NCBI GenBank assembly: GCA_046351215.1
Contig: JAXLYX010000006.1
Span: 639,866 to 703,865 of the forward strand
Length of the DNA stretch: 64,000 bases
Origin: JAXLYX01 sp046351215
GTDB taxonomy: Bacteria > Myxococcota_A > Polyangia > Polyangiales > Houyiibacteriaceae
Direction: 5' to 3'
In this document: piece by piece, positions 7,413 through 15,485 of the stretch
Layout of the letters: every line of letters begins with the position of its first letter
How positions within the stretch are numbered: the first letter of the stretch is position 1
Notes under the pieces: model-generated
Seen by the model: only the letters and a program-made list of their open reading frames with translations
Database searches by the model: none
Told to the model about the DNA's origin: nothing
Program-made: the position numbers and the translations under genes

Positions 7413-10400
7413 ATGCGTTCGCGCTCCTTCGCTTTCCTCGCGCTCGCCGCCCTCGCGGCGGGCTGCGGGAACGCTCCGACCCCAGCGTCGTCCTATTACG
7501 ACGAACGCGTCGCCCCGATCGTCCAGGTCGGCTGCGTCATGCAGACGACGGGCTGCCACCTCGCGACCGATCGCGGCGAGGCCGCCGGCAACCTCGACCT
7601 CTCCTCGTTCGATGCGCTCTCGCGTCGCCGCGACCTCCTCGCACCCTACGGTCCCTATCCGGTCGGCGTGCTCCTCCTGAAGGGCGGTCCGGCGGTCGAC
7701 ATCCCCGTCGAGACCTACCGGCCGGATCCCGGCAACGGCGGCCAGTACGTGGCCTCGACGACGACCCAGATCCGCCACGCCGCCGGCTCGCTCATCCAGC
7801 TCGATTCGAGCGGCTACGCGCAGCTGAAGCAGTGGATCGGCGCTGGCGCCACGCGAAACGGCACACGACCGACCTGGCTCGCGACGAATCGCGGCGAGTG
7901 CGTCCCGGGGGCGGGCTCGTTCCCCGGCTTCGATCCCACGGCGCCCGTCACCGATCCGCTCTTCGGCCGCTTCGTCTCCGAGGTCCAGCCCGTCCTCGAG
8001 CGCCGCTGCGCCGGCTCGGGCTGCCACGGCAATCCGATCGCCGATCTGCATCTCTCCTGCGGCGACACCGACGAGGAGAAGCGCTGGAATTGGTTCGAGA
8101 CGCTCGCCCACATCGATGCGCCGGCGTCGACGTCCGAGCTCTTGCGGCGGCCCCTCTCGACCTTCCGCGGCGGCACGTTCCACGAGGGCGGCGACGTCTT
8201 CGGCTCCACCGAGGACGCCGACTACCGCTTGCTGCTCGCGTTCGCGGAGGATCTCGTCGCGGCCCACCCGGACGTGGGCCGTCCCTCGGACGCCGAGCTG
8301 GCCGCGAATCCGGGGCTCGAGTTCTTCGCGAGCCGGGTGGAGCCGGTCCTCGTCCGCGAGGGCTGCATGTTCCTGAACTGCCACTCGCCGTCGATGTTCC
8401 ACGACCTGCGCCTCCGGGGCGGCTCGGGCGGCGTCTTCTCGCGCATCGCCGTGCAGAAGAACTACGACATGTCGCGGCACCTCCTCGCGCTCGAATCGGC
8501 CGATCCGAACGAGAGCCGGCTCATCGCGAAGAACCTCCATCCGCCGACGAGCGTGGCGGGAGGGAAGGGCATCGCCCACCGCGGCGGCGCGCTCTTCGAG
8601 GACTTCGGCATGACCGGCTCGACGGACTTGGCCGATCCGACGAACTGCACCGGCGTGAACGCGGACACGGGCGATCTCGCGACCATTCCCTCGTATTGCG
8701 TCCTCGTGCGTTGGCACCAGATCGAGCGTCAGGCTGCGCAGGCGCGCGGCGAGATCTTCGCGGACGCCGAGCTCGTGCGTTCCGTCGTCTGGGTCTCGAG
8801 GCCGCTCGGGCTCGGCGACGTGCGAGACTTCGACACCTTCCGCGGCGGCGCCGATCTCCGCATCGCCGATGCGACGGTCGCGGCGAACGGCGACCTCTCG
8901 CTCGGTCCGTCGTCGAGCCTCCTTGCGGGCTGTGGGCTCCCGGCGGGCTCCGACGTCCGTGGACCGACGGTGAGCTGGGACGGCTCGAAGCTCGCGTTCG
9001 CGGCGCGTCCGAACGGAAGCTCTCCGCTCGTGCTCTATTGGGCGAATTCCGACGGATCGGGCTGCGTGCCCGTGCCGGGCATCCGTCCGGCGAGCGACAC
9101 GCAGGACGGAATCCTGATCCACGATTTCGATCCGGCGTTCGCGCCCGACGGGCGGCTCGTCTTCGCGAGCACGCGGGGCAACCTCGTCTCCGGCCTGCCC
9201 TCGGGTCCCACCCGCACTCCCTCCGCGCTGCAGCCCAACGCGAACCTCTACGTGCGCGAGGCCGATGGGAGCGTCCGGCAGCTCACCTTCCTCTCGAATC
9301 AGGAGGTCGCTCCCAACTTCATGGGGGATGGGCGTCTGATCTTCACGGCCGAGAAGCGCGAGCCCGATTTCCACCAGCTCGCCCTGCGGCGCATCAACCT
9401 CGACGGCGGCGACTACCATCCGCTCATCGCGCAGCGCGGGAGCATCGGCTTCGAGCGGGCGACCGAGGTGGTCGAGCTCCCGAACCGCAACCTCGTCTTC
9501 GTCGCGGGCGAGCACGTCTCGGCGGACGGTGCCGGCACGATCGCGGTCGTGAACCGATCGATCGGGCCCGACATGGAGAACCGCGATCCGACGGATCGCG
9601 CCTACGTCCATTCGCTCACGCTGCCCCATGCGGGCGCGTTCGGCAGCCTAGGGGGCATTCCGCAGCTCGTGGGCGGGCAGGGCGTGTTCCGCTCTCCGGC
9701 GGCGCTCCCGACCGGCCGCATCCTCGCCGCCTGCGACACCGGGGCCACCGCCATCACGGCGGGGCCGTTCCTGTGGTCCCTCTGCGAGCTCGATCCCACG
9801 ACCGGGGCGATCCGCACGCTCGGCGGCGTCGCCGGCGTGGGGAACGTGGAGGCCGTCGCCGTCTACGCGCGCCCGAACCACGGCGTCTTCGCCTCCCGCA
9901 TCGACGAGCCGAACGCCCATACGCGCGTCGATCCGAACGCCCGCGACGCGATCATCCAGGTCCACGACTTCCCGCTCCTCGCGACGCTCGTCTTCGCGAA
10001 CGCCCGCACGGGACGCCCGATCGACGATCGCATCGGCGGGTTCCGGGTCTTCGCGGCGAGCCCGCCGCCCGCCGGGACGACCTCGTTCGGCCAGGTCTCG
10101 AGCCGCGTCGTCACGGACGCCTACGGGCAGGTCTACGTCGACCTCGCGGACCTCGGTTGGGTCCCCACCGAGCCCGATGGCTCGGCGAAGTTCGCCTTCC
10201 GGGGCGGCACGCCGATCCTGCTCGCCCCGACCGACGACCGGGGCCGCGTCCTCGATTTCCCGGCCGGGGCCCCGTTCACGGGCTCCGAGATCCAGCGGGA
10301 GGAGATGCAGTTCTACCCCGGCGAGCGCTCGAACCAGAGCATGCGCCGGCCCCTCTTCAACTCGCTCTGCGGCGGCTGCCACGGCTCGATCACCGGGCGG

Positions 10401-10490
10401 GAGCTCGACGTGGTGGTCAACGTGGACGCCTTGACGAGCGCGTCGCGCTCCCTCAGCTACGATCTCGACCCCGTCGACCTCGTCCGCTGA
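7413..10490 (+). CDS. large HzsA-like lipoprotein with three non-canonical CXnCH motifs and one CXXCH
   Basis: This 1025-residue lipoprotein has a lipobox ALAAGC. Its N-terminal third carries cytochrome-like motifs with wide spacing: C41-X6-C48-H49, C199-X4-C204-H205 and C318-X4-C323-H324. Each sits after a phrase like VEPVLVREGC, as in cytochrome domains of myxobacterial surface proteins. Residues from about 520 to 850 form TolB/PD40-like propeller blades (AFAPDGRLVFASTRG, NLYVREADGSVRQLTF). The C-terminus has one canonical haem motif, CGGCH at 986-990. It is related in architecture to the 4212 gene but larger. The function is unknown; it is probably a periplasmic or surface electron-transfer protein. 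The start is at ATG 7413; an in-frame ATG at 7332 overlaps the HEAT gene and would bury the signal peptide. Confidence 0.72.
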   Translation: MRSRSFAFLALAALAAGCGNAPTPASSYYDERVAPIVQVGCVMQTTGCHLATDRGEAAGNLDLSSFDALSRRRDLLAPYGPYPVGVLLLKGGPAVDIPVETYRPDPGNGGQYVASTTTQIRHAAGSLIQLDSSGYAQLKQWIGAGATRNGTRPTWLATNRGECVPGAGSFPGFDPTAPVTDPLFGRFVSEVQPVLERRCAGSGCHGNPIADLHLSCGDTDEEKRWNWFETLAHIDAPASTSELLRRPLSTFRGGTFHEGGDVFGSTEDADYRLLLAFAEDLVAAHPDVGRPSDAELAANPGLEFFASRVEPVLVREGCMFLNCHSPSMFHDLRLRGGSGGVFSRIAVQKNYDMSRHLLALESADPNESRLIAKNLHPPTSVAGGKGIAHRGGALFEDFGMTGSTDLADPTNCTGVNADTGDLATIPSYCVLVRWHQIERQAAQARGEIFADAELVRSVVWVSRPLGLGDVRDFDTFRGGADLRIADATVAANGDLSLGPSSSLLAGCGLPAGSDVRGPTVSWDGSKLAFAARPNGSSPLVLYWANSDGSGCVPVPGIRPASDTQDGILIHDFDPAFAPDGRLVFASTRGNLVSGLPSGPTRTPSALQPNANLYVREADGSVRQLTFLSNQEVAPNFMGDGRLIFTAEKREPDFHQLALRRINLDGGDYHPLIAQRGSIGFERATEVVELPNRNLVFVAGEHVSADGAGTIAVVNRSIGPDMENRDPTDRAYVHSLTLPHAGAFGSLGGIPQLVGGQGVFRSPAALPTGRILAACDTGATAITAGPFLWSLCELDPTTGAIRTLGGVAGVGNVEAVAVYARPNHGVFASRIDEPNAHTRVDPNARDAIIQVHDFPLLATLVFANARTGRPIDDRIGGFRVFAASPPPAGTTSFGQVSSRVVTDAYGQVYVDLADLGWVPTEPDGSAKFAFRGGTPILLAPTDDRGRVLDFPAGAPFTGSEIQREEMQFYPGERSNQSMRRPLFNSLCGGCHGSITGRELDVVVNVDALTSASRSLSYDLDPVDLVR

Positions 10491-10508
10491 GCGGGAACCG
10501 ATCCGGCC

Positions 10509-11060
10509 GTGACCCTCCCTTCCGCACTCCTCTTCGCGCTCGCCTCCGGCATCGGAGCCGCCATCGCCGGCCGGGTCGAGCTACGCCTCTCGCCCCGACC
10601 GGCCCAGTCCACCCGGGCCTTCCAGGCGTTCGCGATCTTCACGATCCTGCTCACCCTCCCGGTCTCGCTCTATTTCTACGTGTTCCACGGGGATTGGTAC
10701 CTCCTCTACCTCGTGGACTCGCAGCGGATCCCCTCGGCGGTCGCCCTCGTCGGGTTCGTGATCGTGGCGGGGCTCGCGACGGCCGGCTTCGCCCTCGGCG
10801 CCCAGCTCGTCCGCATGCAGCGCGAGACCCTGGCCGGCGTCGTCGCGATCCTCTTCTTCCTGGCCTCGATCGGGGTGCTGGGGGTCGCGCCCGAGCGAGT
10901 CGCCCAGGTCGGCTCGTACGCCCAATTCCACGGTGGTTTCGGCCTCGTCGCCCTGGCCTCGAGCTCCATCCTCCCGGGCATGGTGCTGATGGGCACGGTG
11001 CTGCTCGTGGGCTGGGCCGCGCTCCTGCTGCGGGTCGGCTGGGGAGCCCGCCGAGGCTGA
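10509..11060 (+). CDS. polytopic membrane protein of unknown function
   Basis: This 183-residue hydrophobic protein starts at a GTG 18 bp after the large haem-motif lipoprotein, so it probably belongs to the same transcript. About five transmembrane helices are visible: 3-20, 40-60, 76-98, 110-127 and 143-175. Between the second and third helices is a loop with FHGDWYLLYLVDSQ. No conserved catalytic motif is recognised. By position it could anchor or pass electrons to the haem-motif lipoproteins, but there are no haem-ligand signatures, so this is only a guess. Confidence 0.65.
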   Translation: MTLPSALLFALASGIGAAIAGRVELRLSPRPAQSTRAFQAFAIFTILLTLPVSLYFYVFHGDWYLLYLVDSQRIPSAVALVGFVIVAGLATAGFALGAQLVRMQRETLAGVVAILFFLASIGVLGVAPERVAQVGSYAQFHGGFGLVALASSSILPGMVLMGTVLLVGWAALLLRVGWGARRG

Positions 11061-11184
11061 GCGACCGCGCGGCGGGTCGGCGTTCGTCCAGGCGCCGGCG
11101 GTCGGCGTTCGTTACGGCGCGACGAGCAAGTCGTCCGCCGGCGAAAGACCTCGCTCTTTCAGGGACTTCGGCGCGCGGTCTCTG

Positions 11185-11214
11185 TTGACGCGCCGGCGAG
11201 CCACTTGGTAGCGT
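11185..11214 (+). promoter_or_regulatory. putative sigma-70 promoter of the DUF4398-OmpA operon
   Basis: TTGACG (11185-11190) matches the -35 consensus at five of six positions and is followed after 18 bp by TAGCGT (11209-11214), a weak -10. It lies about 50 bp before the GTG of the first lipoprotein gene. Confidence 0.4.
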
Positions 11215-11264
11215 GGCCGCCGATTCTCCGGCGATCCGTCCGGGGATTCACGGAGCTCGAACCG

Positions 11265-11579
11265 GTGCGCACCACGCTGTCCCGCCCTGGCCTCGTGTGC
11301 CTCGCGGTCTGTGCCATTCTGGGCACGGGCTGCGGTCCCGTGATCTATGCCTCGCGCGTCATGAAGGCGGATCACTCCGTGGAGCGCGCGAGGGCCATGG
11401 GAGCGGCCGATTACGCTCCCTACGAGTTCTTCTACGCCGAGGCGCACCTGCACAAGGCTCGGGAGGATGCGGGCGAGGCCGCGTACCAGGACGCGATCCG
11501 CTACGCGCGGACGGCGCGAACCTTCGCGGATCGGTCGATCGAGCTCACGCGCGAGCGCTCGAGCGGGGCGGGGCGCTGA
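11265..11579 (+). CDS. small DUF4398-type lipoprotein
   Basis: This 104-residue protein has a hydrophobic signal and lipobox LGTGC (Cys near residue 20). A helical region follows: YAPYEFFYAEAHLHKAREDAGEAAYQDA. That is typical of DUF4398, a short tetratricopeptide-like helical hairpin found in outer-membrane lipoproteins, often next to OmpA-family genes. It is probably an envelope structural or assembly factor. The start is a GTG at 11265, just before the signal; a TTG 20 codons upstream would add an Arg-rich extension. The next gene begins 2 bp after its stop, so they are almost certainly co-translated. Confidence 0.72.
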   Translation: MRTTLSRPGLVCLAVCAILGTGCGPVIYASRVMKADHSVERARAMGAADYAPYEFFYAEAHLHKAREDAGEAAYQDAIRYARTARTFADRSIELTRERSSGAGR

Positions 11580-11581
11580 CG

Positions 11582-12742
11582 ATGGCCGGCTCCCGTCCCA
11601 TGCCCTCGTCGTCGGCGAAGCGTGTCGGCTCCTGTGCGAGGACCTCCATCCTCGCCGCCCTCCTGATCGTCGGCGGCTGCGCCCACGCCCGGATGCTCGA
11701 CGCCCGCATCGCGGGGCTCCAATCGAGCATCGAGACGGCCGAGCGGAACGGGGCCGTGACCTGCGCTCCGCGCGAGCTGGCGCTCGCCAAGGCGAACCTC
11801 GAATTCGCCTCCGACGAGCTCGAGCAGGGCAACATCCCGCGCGCCGAGCAGCATTTCGCCGTGGCCGAGCCGAACGCGCTCGCGGCCGTCGAGCTCTCGC
11901 AGCCGGAGCGCTGCCTGCCCCACGAGGCGGCGCCGCCTCCGCCCCCCGCCGAGCCGGTGGACACCGACGGCGACGGCTACCTCGATCCCCAGGACGGCTG
12001 TCCGCGGGAGCCCGAGGACTTCGACGGCGTGGCCGATCAGGACGGCTGCCCGGACGATCAGGACTCGGACCTCGACGGGCTCGCGGACTCGCGCGACCTC
12101 TGTCCGGCGGATCCCGAGGACGTCGACGGCTACCTCGACGCGGACGGTTGTCCCGAGGTCGACAACGACGCCGACGGCGTGCTCGACGCGGCGGATCGCT
12201 GCGCGAACGACCCCGAGGACTTCGACTCCTTCGAGGACGAGAACGGCTGCCCCGATCGCGACAACGACACCGACGGTCTGCCCGACGTGTCCGACGACTG
12301 CCCGAACGAGGCCGGCCCGACGGACAACCGTGGCTGCCCGCGCGTCTACCGCGACGTCGAGGTGACCGGGACGAACATCCGGATCCACCAGACGATCCAG
12401 TTCGAGTTCAACAAGGCGATCATCCGCCCCGTCTCGTTCCCTATCCTCGACACGGTCGCGCAGGTGCTCCGCGACTACCCGACCATCGCCGTCGAGGTCC
12501 AGGGCCACACGGACGATCGCGGCAACGACGACTACAACATGCGCCTCTCGGATCAGCGAGCGCAGGCCGTGCGCGAGTACCTGGTGGGCCGTGGGATCGA
12601 TCCCACGCGACTGCAGGCTCGGGGCTACGGCGAGACCCGACCCATCGAATCCAACCGGACCGGCCGAGGCCGCGCCGTCAACCGCCGCGTCGAGTTCGTG
12701 CGCACCGATTCGGGCGCTACCGGCGCAGGCACTTCCCCATGA
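11582..12742 (+). CDS. OmpA-family lipoprotein with DUF4398-like helices and thrombospondin type 3 calcium repeats
   Basis: This 386-residue protein has a signal with lipobox IVGGC. An N-terminal helical part (ELALAKANLEFASDELEQGN) resembles the DUF4398 fold of its upstream neighbour. A Pro-rich hinge APPPPPAEP follows. Residues from about 125 to 255 form five or more thrombospondin type 3 repeats with Asp-rich calcium loops (DTDGDGYLDPQDGCP, DNDADGVLDAADRC). An OmpA C-terminal peptidoglycan-binding domain ends the protein (VEVQGHTDDRG, YNMRLSDQRAQAVREYLV). It probably links the outer membrane to peptidoglycan. Its stop overlaps the next start as ATGA. Confidence 0.85.
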   Translation: MAGSRPMPSSSAKRVGSCARTSILAALLIVGGCAHARMLDARIAGLQSSIETAERNGAVTCAPRELALAKANLEFASDELEQGNIPRAEQHFAVAEPNALAAVELSQPERCLPHEAAPPPPPAEPVDTDGDGYLDPQDGCPREPEDFDGVADQDGCPDDQDSDLDGLADSRDLCPADPEDVDGYLDADGCPEVDNDADGVLDAADRCANDPEDFDSFEDENGCPDRDNDTDGLPDVSDDCPNEAGPTDNRGCPRVYRDVEVTGTNIRIHQTIQFEFNKAIIRPVSFPILDTVAQVLRDYPTIAVEVQGHTDDRGNDDYNMRLSDQRAQAVREYLVGRGIDPTRLQARGYGETRPIESNRTGRGRAVNRRVEFVRTDSGATGAGTSP

Positions 12743-14256
12743 CTGCGAAGAGCGACGAGATCAGGATGACCACCAAGACCCAAGGGGCCCTGCGCCTCGC
12801 GACGCTCGTGCTCGTCGCGTGCGTGAGCGTCACGACTGCGGCCCAGGACGGCGCGGCGCGTGTCCGTCAGCTCAACGAACGCGCGGTGAACTCGTACCAC
12901 GAGCTCGAGATCGAGCGCGCCCAGCAGTACTTGTACGACGCGCTGACGGCCGCCGAGCGGGGCCACGTCACGGGCCCGGACCTCGGCCGGACGTTCATCC
13001 TCCTCGGCGTCGTCGCCGTGGGCGGCCAGCAGGATCGCAACCGCGGCGTTCAGTACTTCATGCAGGCGCTCGAGGCCGATCCCGCGGCCCGCGTCGATCC
13101 GAGCCTCTCGTCGCCCGACGTCCTCTCGGCGTTCAACGTCGCGCAGTCGCGCGTCGCCGGCGGAGGCCGCTCGGGTGGCGCCGCCGCGACCACGGCGACG
13201 ACGGGCTCCTCGGCTCGCGGCGGCGCCGCAGCCGGTGGAGCGGCCGCGACCGCGACCGCGGCCTCGGGCGGAGCGGCGACCACCGCTTCGGGGGCGGCGG
13301 GCACGACCGGGAGCGGCTCGGCTCCCGAGGCCACGTCCGAGGAGCGGACGGAGACTTCGTCGGGGACCCGTCTGGTCGGCGATCCATGCAGCGAGACCTC
13401 GGAGTGCAGCTCGGGTCTCTCGTGCGAAGAGGGCGTCTGCACGCCCCCGCCGTCGGAGCCCACGGAGCCGCTGCGCCCGCCCCGCTTCTTCTTCCACGCG
13501 GGGTACAGCGTCGGTGCGGGCTACGCGTCCCAGCACATGCTCGCCGACTCGACGATCCCGTACGACCCCCGCTTCCAGCCTTCGAGCTGGAACAACACCA
13601 TCAACGGCTCGTACGCGCCGCCCGGCTACACCCAGGACGAGTGGCTCCAGGCGATCGAGGCCCTCTACGGCGGGTACGCGCCCTCGGCGAACGGGCCGGG
13701 CGACATCGGAACCCTCACGACCGATCCGGACTGCGACGTCGCCGCCGACCAGTACTGCGTCCGCCTGAAGAGCCCCGGCTTCCTGCCGATCAACGGCCTC
13801 CGCTACGAGTTCGGCTACTTCTTCACGGAGCGCTTCGGCGCTTCCGTCGACATGCGCGTCGCGGGACACGCGGGGCTCGGCACGCTGAGCCGCCTGCTCT
13901 TCTCGTTCCGCGCCCTCTACCACCTCACCGAGCCGCGCGCGACGGGCTTCCATTCGCACGCCTTCGCCGGTTTCAGCGTCGGCCAGATCCAGATGCGGCC
14001 GAAGCAGGGCACGTACTCGGGCTCCCCGATCACGAGCAGCAACCCGTACTCGGGCCCGGTCGTCCTCGTGGACACGGGCGACGAGCTCAAGCGTCCCTTC
14101 ATCCAGACGGGCCTCTACGGCGTGCAGGCCGGCGCCCTCTTCGGCTACCGGTTCGAGGAGCACTTCGGCCTCTTCGTGCAGCCGACGCTCTACTTCCTCT
14201 TCCCGCATTCGTCGTTCATGTTCGACGCGACGATGGGCGTGGAAATCACCTTCTGA
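12739..14256 (+). CDS. putative outer-membrane barrel protein with tetratricopeptide-like N-terminus and Ala/Gly/Thr-rich linker
   Basis: This protein of about 505 residues has a signal ending VTTAAQ. A helical region (LNERAVNSYHELEIERAQQYLYDAL) resembles a TPR-like unit. A long low-complexity linker rich in Ala, Gly, Ser and Thr (about 140-205) precedes a small Cys-rich segment (DPCSETSECSSGLSCEEGVC). The last 250 residues have alternating aromatic beta strands (YSVGAGYASQH, YEFGYFFTERFGASVDMRV, LFGYRFEEHFGLFVQPTLYFLF) and end in Phe, as expected of an outer-membrane barrel. The ATG at 12739 overlaps the OmpA stop; a second ATG at 12766 is also plausible and sits right before the signal. The function is unknown; it is the last gene of the envelope operon. 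Confidence 0.68.
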   Translation: MTAKSDEIRMTTKTQGALRLATLVLVACVSVTTAAQDGAARVRQLNERAVNSYHELEIERAQQYLYDALTAAERGHVTGPDLGRTFILLGVVAVGGQQDRNRGVQYFMQALEADPAARVDPSLSSPDVLSAFNVAQSRVAGGGRSGGAAATTATTGSSARGGAAAGGAAATATAASGGAATTASGAAGTTGSGSAPEATSEERTETSSGTRLVGDPCSETSECSSGLSCEEGVCTPPPSEPTEPLRPPRFFFHAGYSVGAGYASQHMLADSTIPYDPRFQPSSWNNTINGSYAPPGYTQDEWLQAIEALYGGYAPSANGPGDIGTLTTDPDCDVAADQYCVRLKSPGFLPINGLRYEFGYFFTERFGASVDMRVAGHAGLGTLSRLLFSFRALYHLTEPRATGFHSHAFAGFSVGQIQMRPKQGTYSGSPITSSNPYSGPVVLVDTGDELKRPFIQTGLYGVQAGALFGYRFEEHFGLFVQPTLYFLFPHSSFMFDATMGVEITF

Positions 14257-14295
14257 ACGAGGGGGATCCGCGGCTCCGGCCGTGACGGAGCACGA

Positions 14296-14324
14296 AGGCC
14301 CGCGGTCCGGGAGGACGCGGGCCT
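14296..14324. terminator. hairpin between convergent genes
   Basis: The 9-bp perfect inverted repeat AGGCCCGCG / CGCGGGCCT with an 11-base loop lies between the stops of the barrel gene (14256) and the sigma factor (14347). No T-run is present, but the position suggests a shared bidirectional terminator. Confidence 0.55.
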
Positions 14325-14346
14325 CGTCGCATGCGGGGCCGGACGA

Positions 14347-15186
14347 TCAGGCGGCCGGCGCGAACTCGCGGAGGTGAGCCTTGAGCTTCTCCTTCGCGCG
14401 CGCTTCGAGCTGCCGTGCGCGCTCCCGGCTCACACCGAGCTCGCGTCCGAGGTCCGCGAGCGACATCTCTTCGTCCCGGAGCATGCGCTGCTCCACGATG
14501 TACCGCTCACGGGGGTCGAGCGAGCCCATCGCGTCGGAGAGGCGCTGCTCGAGGGCGACGCGGCGCTCGTGTCCGGTGAACGTCGAGAACGCGTCCTCGC
14601 CGGGATGGGTGAGGGTGTCGAGGAGCGTGAGACCCGACTCGTGATGGGTCTCGACGTCGAGCGAGAGGTCTCCGCCCTCGAGGCGGCCGAGCAGCTGCTC
14701 CATGCGCTCCGGCGTGGTGTCGAAGCGCTCGGCCATGATGCGGATGCGCTCGGTGGGATCCGCGACGAGATTCGCGACGCGAGCGCGCTCGCGGCGCAGG
14801 CGGAAGAAGAGCTTCGAACGGAGCGGGCCGCTGCCGCCTCCCACCATGCTCGCGGAGCGCACGACCGTCTCGAGCACGAAGGCGCGGATCCAATAACCCG
14901 CGTAGGTGACGAAGCGCGTGCCGCGATGCGGGTCGAACTTCTGCACGGCCGTGACGAGGCCGAGATTCCCCTCGGAGATCAGCTCTCCGAGCGGGACCCC
15001 GTAGCGCCGGTACTGCAGCGCGATCGCCACGACGTAGCGCAGGTTGGCCTCGACCAGTCGCTCCGCGGCCGACTCGTCGCCGGCGACGGAGGCGAGGGCG
15101 ATCTCGTGCTCTTCCTCACGGGACAGCGTGGGGATCGCACGCACGCGGTCGATGTAGCGATCCAGCGAGGCTTCGGCGACATACAT
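14347..15186 (-). CDS. rpoH: RNA polymerase sigma factor, RpoH/sigma-32-like
   Basis: This 279-residue group 2/3 sigma factor begins with MYVAEASLDRYIDRVRAIPTL, the usual short region 1.2 of sigma-32. Region 2 is present as LVEANLRYVVAIALQYRRYGVPLGELISEGNLGLVTAVQKFDP (spread over residues 43-85), with WIRAFV in 2.4. Region 4 contains a helix-turn-helix LADLGRELGVSRERARQLEARAKEKL. The region 2 to 4 linker is slightly atypical (LDVETHHESGLTLLDTL). Myxobacteria carry several RpoH-like factors for heat shock and development, so the exact regulon is not predictable. A GGAGG ribosome site (15196-15200) precedes the ATG. See the promoter entry at 15210. Confidence 0.85.
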   Translation of the reverse strand: MYVAEASLDRYIDRVRAIPTLSREEEHEIALASVAGDESAAERLVEANLRYVVAIALQYRRYGVPLGELISEGNLGLVTAVQKFDPHRGTRFVTYAGYWIRAFVLETVVRSASMVGGGSGPLRSKLFFRLRRERARVANLVADPTERIRIMAERFDTTPERMEQLLGRLEGGDLSLDVETHHESGLTLLDTLTHPGEDAFSTFTGHERRVALEQRLSDAMGSLDPRERYIVEQRMLRDEEMSLADLGRELGVSRERARQLEARAKEKLKAHLREFAPAA

Positions 15187-15209
15187 GGGAACAACCTCCG
15201 ACGTTACGT

Positions 15210-15238
15210 TACGTAACTCTTGGTTGGAGTCGTGTCAA
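15210..15238 (-). promoter_or_regulatory. putative promoter of the sigma-factor gene, overlapped by a palindrome
   Basis: On the minus strand a perfect TTGACA (15238-15233) is followed after 17 bp by TACGTA (15215-15210). The -10 lies inside the perfect 10-bp palindrome GTTACGTAAC (15208-15217), a candidate operator. The ATG is about 20 bp beyond the expected transcription start. Confidence 0.45.
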
Positions 15239-15264
15239 TCAATAAGATAGCCACCTGTCTGGCT

Positions 15265-15287
15265 GTGTCCAGAGAAAAAGTGGACAC
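15265..15287. other. inverted repeat upstream of the sigma-factor promoter
   Basis: GTGTCCA and TGGACAC form a perfect 7-bp inverted repeat around a 9-base A-rich spacer. It lies about 30 bp upstream of the putative -35 box. It could be a regulator binding site; nothing else is recognisable between here and the terminator at 15436. Confidence 0.35.
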
Positions 15288-15435
15288 CTGGCGATTTGGT
15301 CAGGGAAAAGCTGGACGAGACCCGGAACCTGTCCAGAACCCGGTCGCCTCGTGCAGGCTCGGGGAACGATCGTTCGTCGCGCAACGTCAGCCGCCGTTCC
15401 GCCCGGAGACCTGGAAACGGGGACGGAATGCGAAA

Positions 15436-15465
15436 CCCCCGCGGGCCCGAGGGCGCACGCGGGGG
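15436..15465 (-). terminator. terminator of the erpA-like gene
   Basis: The stem CCCCCGCG / CGCGGGGG (8 bp, 14-base loop) lies 20-50 bp beyond the stop of the A-type carrier gene. On the minus strand it is followed by TTT, consistent with a weak intrinsic terminator. The remaining bases from 15187 to 15485 hold only the promoter and inverted repeat listed separately. Confidence 0.6.
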
Positions 15466-15485
15466 TCGAGGAGGACGCGGAAAGC

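Noticed and set aside
7290..9629. 779-codon minus-strand frame opposite the haem-motif lipoprotein
   Set aside because: The composition is Arg/Glu/Val-rich without motifs, while the plus strand has signal, propeller and haem motifs.
4212..10490. Hydrazine synthesis (anammox) function for the HzsA-like proteins
   Set aside because: No beta/gamma subunits or hydrazine dehydrogenase are present, and the organism does not look planctomycetal; similarity is only at architecture level.
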